NCBI GenBank assembly: GCA_910584205.1
Contig: CAJUAA010000033.1
Span: 1-44,644, forward strand
Direction of reading: 5' to 3'
DNA from: an uncultured Lachnospiraceae bacterium
GTDB taxonomy: Bacteria > Bacillota > Clostridia > Lachnospirales > Lachnospiraceae
DNA: 44,644 nucleotides
The notes beneath the pieces are model-generated. The model searched no databases. It was given only the letters and a program-made list of their open reading frames with translations, and was not told where the DNA came from. The position numbers and the translations under genes are program-made. Positions 16,083 through 23,394 of the stretch are shown here, piece after piece (positions within the stretch are counted from its first letter, which is position 1; every line of letters begins with the position of its first letter).

Positions 16083-16994
16083 ATGAAAAACATTCACGAA
16101 ATTGCATTTCATCCCGGGAGCCGGGAAGAGCTGCTTCCAGATTTTGCGGCAGATTTCCCCTATATCGCTTCACGGGCGGAGATGGACTGTTATATCGGGC
16201 GGTCTGCGCCCTGGCACTGGCACAAGGCCGTGGAGATTTTTTATATGGAGAGCGGTTCCCTGACCTACTATACCCCGGGAGGGGCCATGTATTTCCCCAC
16301 CGGAAGCGGAGGAATGATAAATTCCAACGTCCTTCATATGACGAAAGCCATGTCCCGGACAGAAGAAAATGTTCCCCTTCTCCATCTTTTTGATCCTTCT
16401 CTGATCGCCGGAGAGCAGGGAAGCCGGATCGAACAGCGCTATGTCACGCCTGTAACCACAGCGTCTCAGCTGGAGATCCTCCCGCTTTTTCCGGAAAATC
16501 CGGCACAGAAAAAAATTCTGGACCAGATCCTTCACGCTTTCCGGCTTTCCGACGCCGCCCCCGGATATGAGATCCGGCTGCGGGAAGCCCTGTCGGAAAT
16601 ATGGCTCCTGCTCTTTGAGGAAGCCCGCCCTCTGCTGGAGAAAAAACAGGGCGCCGGCAAAAGCAGCGAAAGCATCAAGCAGATGATGGTCTATGTCCAT
16701 GAACATTATTCGGAAAAGATCTCTGTCGCGCAGATTGCCGAAGCCGCTTTCTTAAGCGAACGGGAATGCTTCCGACTGTTCCGGGACTGCCTGCATATGA
16801 CGCCTGCAGAATACATCAAAAGCTACCGCCTGCAGAAAGCCTGCCAGATGCTGGCGGGAACCTCAGAACCGCTGACCGTGGTCAGCCAGGCCTGCGGCCT
16901 TGGAAGCAGCAGCTATTTTGGAAAAGTCTTTCGGGAACATGCGCACTGCACGCCGTCCGAATACCGGCAGAAATGGCAGGATTTTGACAGATAA
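16083..16994 (+). CDS. AraC-family transcriptional regulator
   Basis: The 303-residue protein has an N-terminal cupin (WHWHKAVEIFYMESGSLTYYT) that likely binds a small ligand, and a C-terminal AraC DNA-binding pair of HTHs (about residues 195-300; SVAQIAEAAFLSERECFRLFRD and SQACGLGSSSYFGKVFREH). AGGGAGG precedes ATG 16083. It is 70 bases after the WYL gene. The target genes are not evident; the small gene downstream is a candidate. Confidence 0.93.
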   Translation: MKNIHEIAFHPGSREELLPDFAADFPYIASRAEMDCYIGRSAPWHWHKAVEIFYMESGSLTYYTPGGAMYFPTGSGGMINSNVLHMTKAMSRTEENVPLLHLFDPSLIAGEQGSRIEQRYVTPVTTASQLEILPLFPENPAQKKILDQILHAFRLSDAAPGYEIRLREALSEIWLLLFEEARPLLEKKQGAGKSSESIKQMMVYVHEHYSEKISVAQIAEAAFLSERECFRLFRDCLHMTPAEYIKSYRLQKACQMLAGTSEPLTVVSQACGLGSSSYFGKVFREHAHCTPSEYRQKWQDFDR

Positions 16995-17083
16995 GGGCGG
17001 AAAACAGATATGATTCCACTCTGGACTGCACTATCATGATACCTGTAACATCAATGGCTGATCTACAGGCAAGGAGGTCCAGT

Positions 17084-17323
17084 ATGATAAAACTGAATAT
17101 TCTGAACATGGAAAATTTTCTGAAAACCGTAAACACCTGCAAAAGCGAGGTGCACATGCTTGATTCAAAAGGCGGGAAAACGAATATCAACGGCACCGGC
17201 TCTGTACAGGAACGCCTGATGGAACAGTTTTTCCAGAGTGGAAAATGCCTGCGGCTGGCTCTGGAGATTCCCGATCCGGGCGATTACATGCGCATTGTAT
17301 CCTACTATGTGGGGGACTGTTGA
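17084..17323 (+). CDS. Small protein, possibly HPr-fold
   Basis: This 79-residue protein starts at ATG 17084 behind AAGGAGG. The pattern MIKLNILNMENFLKTVN, then a short strand region and DYMRIVSYYVGDC, loosely recalls the short HPr-like proteins of Firmicutes that lack the phosphorylated histidine (none is seen at the expected place). The similarity is weak and I do not assign a function. It follows the AraC gene by 90 bases and is followed by a small GC-rich hairpin that may terminate it. Confidence 0.5.
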   Translation: MIKLNILNMENFLKTVNTCKSEVHMLDSKGGKTNINGTGSVQERLMEQFFQSGKCLRLALEIPDPGDYMRIVSYYVGDC

Positions 17324-17619
17324 ATCGCCGGTCCCCCGGCATCTTGCCCGGGCCTGACGGTTCGACCTGTCAGGTCCTGTTTTTGTCCGCTTCCCGACCG
17401 CTGCTTTCGTTCCTGATACCCTCACAGGCAGGGGGAACACACGCCCTCAGCCTTCCTGCATCGTTTTCTGTGTTTATTCCCGCGAGCAATGAGCCAAGTG
17501 CCGTGCCTGCATGAGCATTTGGCGAATGCCGCGAGGGTCAATACCCCGCCCCTTGGGGCGTTTCAAATTCCATGCCCCGCTGCTTGCGGCGGGGTTATTG
17601 ACTGAAAGGAGTAAATTAT
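17324..17619. other. Spacer with terminator-like and cruciform structures
   Basis: No gene is seen. Near 17365-17390 CCTGAC... and ...GTCAGG followed by TTTTT may end the upstream unit. From 17537 to 17602 an outer inverted repeat (GTCAATA-CCCCGC with GCGGGG-T-TATTGAC) encloses two inner hairpins (CGCCCC/GGGGCG and CCCCGC/GCGGGG-like), a three-way junction directly before the ribosome site of the HD gene. Confidence 0.6.
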
Positions 17620-18216
17620 ATGGAACCAGACAGATTCACTGCTGAACAGTCCCTTAAGGATGCATACAGCTCCAACCCGGGGCCCTGGACGGACCATTCC
17701 CGCCATGTGGCCGAAGCCTGCGAACGGATCGCATCGCATTGCAGACATTTATCTTCCGAGAAAGCTTATATTCTCGGGCTACTCCACGACATCGGGCGTT
17801 ATGCCGGCGTGACCTCCGAAAGGCATCTGATCGACGGCTACCGCTACTGCATGGAACGGGGTTGGGAAAAGGCGGCGCAGATCTGCATCTCCCATGCATT
17901 CATGATCCCGGATATCCGCACTTCCATCGGCACCTTTGATGTAAGCGAAGAAGATTATCAGTTCATGAAAAAATTTGTCATGGAGGCCGTCTATAACGAC
18001 TATGACCGTCTGGTGCAGCTGTGCGACTCTCTGGCCCTGCCCACCGGCTTCTGCCTGCTGGAAAAGCGGTTCGTGGACGTCACGATCCGTTACGGCGTCC
18101 ATCCGTCCACGGTGGACCGGTGGAAGAAGGTGCTGGAGATCAGGGCATATTTTGAAAATGAGATCGGATGCTCCATCTATGAACTGCTGCCGGGGGTTGT
18201 GGAGAACAGTTTTTAA
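17620..18216 (+). CDS. HD-domain phosphohydrolase
   Basis: The 198-residue protein has the metal-binding HD pattern: His26/His29 region (WTDHSRHV), His56-Asp57 (GLLHDIGRYAG), and His92 (CISHAF) with a later aspartate region (NDYDRLVQLCDSLAL). This fits small HD hydrolases acting on nucleotides or phosphate esters; the substrate is unknown. GAAAGGAG precedes ATG 17620. It sits right behind the cruciform structure. Confidence 0.88.
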   Translation: MEPDRFTAEQSLKDAYSSNPGPWTDHSRHVAEACERIASHCRHLSSEKAYILGLLHDIGRYAGVTSERHLIDGYRYCMERGWEKAAQICISHAFMIPDIRTSIGTFDVSEEDYQFMKKFVMEAVYNDYDRLVQLCDSLALPTGFCLLEKRFVDVTIRYGVHPSTVDRWKKVLEIRAYFENEIGCSIYELLPGVVENSF

Positions 18217-18345
18217 TTTGCCGGCCTTTATCCCGTACGGACTGTTTATCCCTGTTCAATCGAGCAGGGAAGAGCCATCTTCCCCTACTCGCCGCGCAGG
18301 GTGCGTGCAGCAAAGCTGCTGATTTCCTTACGCACCCCTGCGCAT

Positions 18346-18374
18346 TAAAAAAGGCGCCGCAGTTATGCGGCGCC
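18346..18374 (-). terminator. Terminator of trpB2
   Basis: On the minus strand GGCGCCGCA-TAAC-TGCGGCGCC is followed by TTTTTT. It lies right after the trpB2 stop. Confidence 0.92.
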
Positions 18375-18382
18375 TCGGTCCT

Positions 18383-19756
18383 CTATTCTACTTTCGGAAG
18401 TCTGGCGCGGCTGGCGGCCAGTTCTTCATCCGTCGGAATGTAGTCGTTCATCTCTCCGTCGTGGAATTTCTCGTAAGCCACCATATCGAAATAACCGGTT
18501 CCGGTAAGTCCGAATACGATGGTCTTCTCTTCGCCCGTCTCTTTGCAGCGGACCGCCTCGTCGATGGCGACGCGGATGGCGTGGGAGCTCTCCGGCGCGG
18601 GCAGGATTCCTTCGATTCTCGCAAAATACTCCGCCGCCTCGAACACCTCGGTCTGCTTCACGCTGACCGCTTCCATCAGGCCCTGATGGTACAGCTCCGA
18701 CAGGGTGGAGCTCATGCCGTGATAGCGGAGGCCGCCTGCATGACTGGCGGACGGGATAAAACCGCTGCCCAGGGTATACATCTTGGAAAGCGGGCAGACC
18801 ATACCCGTATCGCAGAAATCATAGGCGTACACGCCCCGGGTAAAGCTGGGGCAGGAGGCCGGTTCCACAGCGACGATCCGATAGTCCGCCTCACCCCGGA
18901 GCTTCTCGCCCATGAACGGCGCGATCAGTCCGCCCAGGTTTGAACCGCCTCCGGCGCAGCCGATGATCACATCCGGTTTCACCCCGTATTTGTCCAACGC
19001 CGCCTTCGTCTCCAGACCGATGACGGACTGGTGAAGCAGCACCTGATTGAGCACGCTGCCCAGCACGTAGCGGTAACCCTCGCTGGACACTGCCTTTTCC
19101 ACGGCTTCGGAGATGGCGCAGCCAAGGCTTCCAGTCGTGCCCGGATGTTCCGCAAGGATCTTTTTCCCCACCTCGGTCTCCATGGACGGGGACGGGGTCA
19201 CCGACGCGCCGTAGGTGCGCATGACCTCCCGGCGGAAGGGTTTCTGCTCATAGGAGCATCTGACCATATATACTTTGCAGTCCAGTCCAAAATAGGAACA
19301 CGCCATGGAAAGGGCCGTTCCCCACTGGCCGGCTCCGGTCTCAGTGGTCACGCCTTTGAGTCCCTGTTTCTTTGCATAGTAGGCCTGGGCAATGGCGGAG
19401 TTCAGCTTGTGGCTGCCGCTGGTGTTATTGCCCTCGAATTTGTAATAGATCTTCGCAGGCGTCTGAAGCTTCTCCTCCAGACAGTAGGCGCGGACCAGCG
19501 GAGACGGACGGTACATCTTGTAAAAGCTGCGAATCTCCTCCGGGATCTCAAAAAACGCCGTGCTGTCATCCAGCTCCTGCCGGATCAGCTCCTCGCAGAA
19601 GACGCCCGAGAGCTCCTCCGCCTTCATGGGCTGAAGGGTGCCGGGATTCAAGAGCGGCGCCGGCTTCTGCTTCATATCGGCCCGCAGATTATACCATGCC
19701 TTCGGCATCTCGTCTTCGTTCAGATAGATTTTGTAGGGGATTTTTTCGTTTTTCAT
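18383..19756 (-). CDS. trpB2: Tryptophan synthase beta-like protein TrpB2
   Basis: The 457-residue protein is the long TrpB2 form of the tryptophan synthase beta subunit, which joins indole and serine using PLP. The PLP lysine is Lys117 in NTSGSHKLNSA; TETGAGQWGTALS and the phosphate loop CAGGGSNLGG are present. TrpB2 proteins usually lack a TrpA partner and work on free indole. No trpA is nearby. Start ATG 19756 has GGAGG at 8 bases. The long leader with a T-box reading UGG ties the gene to tryptophan shortage. The TrpB2 call is firm; indole salvage as its role is inference. Confidence 0.95.
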   Translation of the reverse strand: MKNEKIPYKIYLNEDEMPKAWYNLRADMKQKPAPLLNPGTLQPMKAEELSGVFCEELIRQELDDSTAFFEIPEEIRSFYKMYRPSPLVRAYCLEEKLQTPAKIYYKFEGNNTSGSHKLNSAIAQAYYAKKQGLKGVTTETGAGQWGTALSMACSYFGLDCKVYMVRCSYEQKPFRREVMRTYGASVTPSPSMETEVGKKILAEHPGTTGSLGCAISEAVEKAVSSEGYRYVLGSVLNQVLLHQSVIGLETKAALDKYGVKPDVIIGCAGGGSNLGGLIAPFMGEKLRGEADYRIVAVEPASCPSFTRGVYAYDFCDTGMVCPLSKMYTLGSGFIPSASHAGGLRYHGMSSTLSELYHQGLMEAVSVKQTEVFEAAEYFARIEGILPAPESSHAIRVAIDEAVRCKETGEEKTIVFGLTGTGYFDMVAYEKFHDGEMNDYIPTDEELAASRARLPKVE

Positions 19757-19923
19757 CGTCGTTACCTCCATATGATTTTCTTTCAGACGCCATGAGTTTA
19801 CAGTCTGCCTTATGACCTGTTACCGTCAAATATTCCGCAGCGGGCTGCAGGACATCCGCCCCTCCGTTGCAGCCGCCGAATGGACATGCAGGCATATCTG
19901 CCAGGCCCGCTGTCCGCGGGAAT

Positions 19924-19964
19924 AAAAAAACGTCCTTGACAGAACTTACACTCTGTCAAGGACG
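19924..19964 (-). terminator. T-box attenuator
   Basis: On the minus strand CGTCCTTGACAGA and TCTGTCAAGGACG form a 13-pair stem followed by a run of T. This is the terminator that competes with the T-box antiterminator. Confidence 0.92.
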
Positions 19965-20218
19965 AACAGGTACTGATACAGTACGGCATAGTCCGCGGTG
20001 CCACCTTGATTCACGGTATAACCCGTGCACTTGGCAGGATACCAACATATCCCCGGCATTTATACGCCTGCCTGAAGCGTCGCAGAATACTCTGTGAATG
20101 CTCACATTTGACTGCGCCCTCCGCGGTCCATTTGACAATTTGTTTCCTGCCCGGTTCTCAGCAACCCGGACTCTCTGTATGGGCATCGTTGCCGTTATCT
20201 CCGCTTCAACGGTTTGAT
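19924..20218 (-). promoter_or_regulatory. T-box leader responding to tRNA-Trp
   Basis: On the minus strand the T-box core GGTGGCACCGCGGA lies at 19992-20005 (given on the minus strand), followed by a terminator stem. Upstream, stem I can be drawn with GCGG/CCGC and GGCAA/TTGTC flanking an internal loop whose 3' side reads AAATGGA; the specifier codon there is UGG, tryptophan. An uncharged tRNA-Trp should therefore allow read-through into trpB2. Confidence 0.9.
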
Positions 20219-20235
20219 GTATGAAATTTTAACAT

Positions 20236-20264
20236 ACTATAGCACTCTTGTATACAGATGTCAA
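20236..20264 (-). promoter_or_regulatory. Promoter of the T-box/trpB2 unit
   Basis: On the minus strand TTGACA (20259-20264) and TATAGT (20236-20241) are separated by 17 bases, just upstream of the T-box leader. Confidence 0.8.
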
Positions 20265-20348
20265 CTGTTTTATGAAAATTCAACCGGTTTATTCAAAGAG
20301 AGGAACCATTGATTCGGACTTTTCCGGACTGCCGCCGCCCGCTCTGTC

Positions 20349-21737
20349 TCAGGAAAGCGCTTTTACAGCGCGCTCCAGTTTCTTTACATAAGGATGGACA
20401 AGATAATACAGGTACAGATATTTGCCGCCTGCCTTTTTATTCAGGTCCGCTGCCTTTCCTCCCTGATCCACTACGGGCTTCCAGTCCTCCGAGAACGGAA
20501 CCGTACTCTCCCTGACTCCCAGCGCACAGATGCCCGGCGTATCCGGTATGGTATCCTTTTTGTATTCCAGATAGATATAGTCGCCGCCCGCTCCTTTGTT
20601 CAAATCCTGATCAATCACGGAATAATCAGACGGAGAGGGTGTCCTGTCGGCCTTTCCGCGGCTGATAACCCGGATATCCCCTATCTTCTTCGAAGAATCC
20701 CTGCCAAGCCGATAGACAAGATAGATATATTTCCCGCCTGCTTTCTCATTCAGATCACAGTTGGACGGGCTGGTTGTGGGGTTCTTCTTTGTTACAATGT
20801 CGCCTTCTTTCAAAAGGTTCCTGATGTCGCTTCCGCCCGACATGATTACACGCAGATCCGTAATAAAAGGAATTCTGTGCATCGCTTCCAGAAGAACGGC
20901 GCGTTCATGCGCGCGGAATCCGGCCTCCAGCCTTTTCTTCTGTTCCGGATCCTTCACCAGCTCCCAGAGAGGAATCTCCGCCTGTACCTGATACATGGCC
21001 GGCGCTTCTTCCAGGGATTCCATCCATGTCTTCATAACGTCTTTCCGGTCCTCCCAGTCTGACAATGCAGTAGGAGTTCCCCCTATGGTCCACAGCTCAA
21101 TCTCAGAATGACCTGCAAAATAATCTGCCATCTTTTTATGCTCGGCGGATACATTCGCAGCAATGGATTTGTACTTCGCTTCCGCCATGGCCTTCACCTC
21201 AGATATGGATTTTCCTCCTCTGTCCTTCATGGAAAATTCCATGACGATCCTGCCCCCTGTACGGAAGCTCCGGATCAGATGCGTGCCATAACGCCGAAAT
21301 ATCTCCTCTGCATCACACTGCCCCAGATCCCTCTGAAACGATTCTGTCAGGCATTCTGACAGTTCATTTGTTGTCAGAATATGGTTATACTGCCTCAGCT
21401 GATGAGAGCTGAAGATCTTTCCATATGCGCTGTTCTCCGAGACAGACTCCGTCAGGCCCTCCGAGGTGGAAAGAGAAGCAGATACATTCAGTACATTATA
21501 AGATACTCCGCAGGATGTATCAAAGCTCTCTTCCATCTCATATCTAGAAGTACTGATGGCAGTATGACTCTCCGAACGGCTGGTTCCTTCCGGAGCCGTA
21601 TACCAGGCCGCCGTCCTCTGTTCCAGAAGCGTTTCATCAAGAATGGGGGTAAATGTCATCCTTTTCTGATTGGCGTAGGAATTGCGGATCTTGTCATATC
21701 CGCAGCAAAGATACTTGTAAAATTCGTTTTTCATCAT
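20349..21737 (-). CDS. MACPF-domain pore-forming-type protein with C-terminal MABP-like beta-prism
   Basis: This 462-residue protein carries the MACPF signature Y-G-T-H...G-G at residues 150-162 (YGTHLIRSFRTGG) and the later WTIGG (216-220). MACPF proteins form ring pores in membranes. The C-terminal 160 residues hold three copies of DLN-x2-AGG-x-Y-[IL]-YL-x-Y (at 328, 378 and 431), the pattern of MABP beta-prism domains that bind membranes; Photorhabdus Plu-MACPF has a comparable MACPF plus beta-prism plan. There is no signal peptide, so release would need lysis or an unknown route. AGGAGG precedes the start; two adjacent ATGs (21737, 21734) are possible. It lies 96 bases after a sigma-like gene, with an SOS-like palindrome between. 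The domain call is strong; target and role are open. Confidence 0.92.
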   Translation of the reverse strand: MMKNEFYKYLCCGYDKIRNSYANQKRMTFTPILDETLLEQRTAAWYTAPEGTSRSESHTAISTSRYEMEESFDTSCGVSYNVLNVSASLSTSEGLTESVSENSAYGKIFSSHQLRQYNHILTTNELSECLTESFQRDLGQCDAEEIFRRYGTHLIRSFRTGGRIVMEFSMKDRGGKSISEVKAMAEAKYKSIAANVSAEHKKMADYFAGHSEIELWTIGGTPTALSDWEDRKDVMKTWMESLEEAPAMYQVQAEIPLWELVKDPEQKKRLEAGFRAHERAVLLEAMHRIPFITDLRVIMSGGSDIRNLLKEGDIVTKKNPTTSPSNCDLNEKAGGKYIYLVYRLGRDSSKKIGDIRVISRGKADRTPSPSDYSVIDQDLNKGAGGDYIYLEYKKDTIPDTPGICALGVRESTVPFSEDWKPVVDQGGKAADLNKKAGGKYLYLYYLVHPYVKKLERAVKALS

Positions 21738-21777
21738 TCATTCCTCCTGAATTGTCGCATGATTGTTTTCTGTTTTC

Positions 21778-21787
21778 GTAACGTTAC
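21778..21787. promoter_or_regulatory. Palindrome GTAACGTTAC in the MACPF leader
   Basis: A perfect 10-base palindrome lies between the SOS-like box and the MACPF start codon. It may be an operator half or chance; no second copy was seen. Confidence 0.3.
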
Positions 21788-21805
21788 AATTATCATCCGA
21801 TTAAA

Positions 21806-21819
21806 AGAACGTTTGTTCG
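21806..21819. promoter_or_regulatory. SOS (LexA/DinR)-like box before the MACPF gene
   Basis: AGAACGTTTGTTCG on the plus strand (CGAACAAACGTTCT on the minus) fits the Firmicutes LexA/DinR consensus CGAACRNRYGTTYC at all but the last position. It overlaps where a -35 would lie for a GATAAT -10 about 16 bases downstream. Confidence 0.65.
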
Positions 21820-21833
21820 AATATTTTTAACAT

Positions 21834-22238
21834 CTATATCAGGATTTTCTTTAATTTTCCAAGTATCTTCTGATGTCTGTAATGCAGAGTCGTCACGGGA
21901 ATCCCGTCTTCCCTGGAAATCTCCCGCAATGATCTCTCATAGACATAGATCCGCCGGATCAGTTCTTTCTCCGGTTCTTCCAGACCGGTAATCGCACGCT
22001 TCAGCCTCTCCGTCTCCAGACGGAGCTCCACCTCCTCTTCTACCGTTCTTCCGCAGCGATCCGCCATCAGCTCGCATCCATTCATCTCTTCCGTATCCAG
22101 TGAATCATAGGAAAACACCTTGTTATGATAATCGGATTCTCTGAAATAGCGCTCCTTGCGCTCTCCCTGGCAGTAAAGCTTGTACACGGGTTCCGTCACC
22201 GGAATCTCCTGATCCTTGATTCGAATAAAATACTGCAT
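21834..22238 (-). CDS. Sigma-70 region 4-like regulator
   Basis: The 134-residue protein has a divergent N-terminal half (MQYFIRIKDQEIPV..., rich in charged and tyrosine residues) and a C-terminal sigma region 4-type HTH (about residues 70-134: LKRAITGLEEPEKELIRRIY, SLREISREDGIPVTTLHYRHQKILGKLKKIL). Region 2, which melts the -10, is not evident. Such short sigma-like proteins are frequent on clostridial mobile elements, where they regulate neighbouring genes. Upstream lie a 17-spaced promoter and an SOS-like box; downstream, in the same direction, is the MACPF gene. I infer that it activates the MACPF gene, much as UviA drives the SOS-linked bacteriocin gene of Clostridium perfringens. That link is analogy only. 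Confidence 0.78.
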   Translation of the reverse strand: MQYFIRIKDQEIPVTEPVYKLYCQGERKERYFRESDYHNKVFSYDSLDTEEMNGCELMADRCGRTVEEEVELRLETERLKRAITGLEEPEKELIRRIYVYERSLREISREDGIPVTTLHYRHQKILGKLKKILI

Positions 22239-22264
22239 ATCGTTTCCACCTTTCTTCCGAAGAG

Positions 22265-22279
22265 GAAACCTGTACCGCA
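22265..22279. repeat. Direct repeat GAAACCTGTACCGCA, copy 1
   Basis: This 15-mer lies at the expected transcription start of the sigma-like gene. An identical copy lies at 22367-22381, 102 bases away in the same orientation. The pair brackets the promoter. Confidence 0.7.
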
Positions 22280-22284
22280 GTTAA

Positions 22285-22313
22285 AACATATCACCTTTTC
22301 AATGACATGTCAA
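22285..22313 (-). promoter_or_regulatory. Promoter of the sigma-like gene
   Basis: On the minus strand TTGACA (22308-22313) and TATGTT (22285-22290) are separated by 17 bases. Confidence 0.65.
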
Positions 22314-22321
22314 TATTTTTT

Positions 22322-22335
22322 CGAACATACGTTCT
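22322..22335. promoter_or_regulatory. SOS (LexA/DinR)-like box before the sigma-like gene
   Basis: CGAACATACGTTCT matches CGAACRNRYGTTYC at every position but the last. It lies 8 bases upstream of the -35 box. It is the same 14-mer as the box before the MACPF gene apart from one central base. Confidence 0.7.
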
Positions 22336-22366
22336 TTCTGTCGGATATAAAGTAAGAAACTAAAAA

Positions 22367-22381
22367 GAAACCTGTACCGCA
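22367..22381. repeat. Direct repeat GAAACCTGTACCGCA, copy 2
   Basis: Exact second copy of the 15-mer, upstream of the SOS-like box. Confidence 0.7.
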
Positions 22382-22397
22382 CCTGTTCTTTCATATC

Positions 22398-22438
22398 AAA
22401 AACACCCGGCTGCGGATCTGTCAAAATCCACAGCCGGG
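22398..22438 (-). terminator. Terminator of the ECF S-component gene
   Basis: On the minus strand CCCGGCTG (22431-22438) pairs with CAGCCGGG (22405-22412), extended inward by GGAT/ATCC, and is followed by TGTTTTTG. Confidence 0.8.
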
Positions 22439-22462
22439 ATGTCTGCTGCAAACCGTATAAAC

Positions 22463-22999
22463 TCACGAATACGCTTTCGCCTCATGCGCAATTTGCCGGA
22501 TATCCGGAACGGTCAGAAGGACCGGATACAGGAGCGCGCCGATCACCAGGCCGCTGATCCCCTGTATGATGTTGGCGGGAACGCTTGCTGCGGCCGCAGC
22601 TACGCCGTACATCATCGATTCGCAGAGGAAATATCCGCCCGCCACCAGCACGATATCCGCGATTCCGCCCAGCACTACCGCCCCGCCGCGGCTTTTTGCC
22701 GTTTTGCCGATCTTCTGATAGATCAGCCCCGCCGCGAAAGCAACCGCGCCCTTGATCACAAACGTGATCGGTACGTAAATGAAATATCCGCCCAGCAGAT
22801 CCGCCAGCGCAGACCCGATGCCGGCAGCCAGAAGCCCCCAGTGCGGGCCAAGGATGATTCCGGACAGGATCACCACCGCGTCCCCGGGATGGATATAGCC
22901 GCCCGTCCCCGGCGTGGGAATCCGTATGGACATGGTCGCCACGCACGCAAACGCCGCAAACAGCGCGGCCAGCACGATTTTCTTCAGATTATACTTCAT
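22463..22999 (-). CDS. ECF transporter S component (ECF_ribofla_trS type)
   Basis: This 178-residue membrane protein has about six hydrophobic segments. GGYIHPGDAVVILSGIILGP followed by GLLAAGIGSALADLLGGY and PITFVIKG is the pattern of the S component group that includes vitamin-uptake subunits. It would bind a micronutrient and dock to a shared EcfA/T module encoded elsewhere. The substrate cannot be read from the sequence. ATG 22999 is chosen over an upstream TTG; AGAGG lies 8 bases before it. An inverted repeat CTGGACTG / CAGTCCAG (23048-23055, 23086-23093) upstream may be an operator. Confidence 0.88.
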   Translation of the reverse strand: MKYNLKKIVLAALFAAFACVATMSIRIPTPGTGGYIHPGDAVVILSGIILGPHWGLLAAGIGSALADLLGGYFIYVPITFVIKGAVAFAAGLIYQKIGKTAKSRGGAVVLGGIADIVLVAGGYFLCESMMYGVAAAAASVPANIIQGISGLVIGALLYPVLLTVPDIRQIAHEAKAYS

Positions 23000-23175
23000 G
23001 CTCAAAACCTCTTTTCTTTTTTAAGTTCAGCCTATTGTAAAACATTTCTGGACTGAATAAAATATCCAGTTTTAAAAAATTTAACCAGTCCAGTTTTACT
23101 CTCGCACCGTTTTGTGCAGAACGGGCTTGAACCTGCACGCGACTCCATATACAATTGAGGAAAGGGGGACAAAAT

Positions 23176-23292
23176 TTGAAAGCACTCGTAAAACTGCCGA
23201 TCGGCATCGAATTTTTTCAGGAAATCCGTACAAAAGGCTTTTACTATGCGGATAAGACGAAGCTGAGCGCCGAACTGCTGAACGACTGGAAT
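23176..23292 (+). pseudogene. 5' remnant of an AAA-ATPase-like/DUF1703 gene
   Basis: From a TTG start behind GAAAGGGGG, about 39 codons match the beginning of the AAA-ATPase-like plus PD-(D/E)XK (DUF1703) family: LVKLPIGIEFFQEI, then FYYADKTKL. The Walker A part that should follow is absent; the frame runs into the 3' end of the MATE gene. This is a broken stub left by deletion. Confidence 0.7.
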
Positions 23293-23394
23293 GACCACCA
23301 TATTAAAATACGGCATTGCCTGCCGCAGACAGACCTGCATGGTCAGAATGGCGGCAGACAAAGACGGATAAAACGCTGGCAAAGGTCAGCGTTT

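Noticed and set aside
22265..22381. GAAACCTGTACCGCA copies as a mini CRISPR array
   Set aside because: Only two copies, 15 bases long, 102 bases apart, with a promoter between them, and no cas genes.
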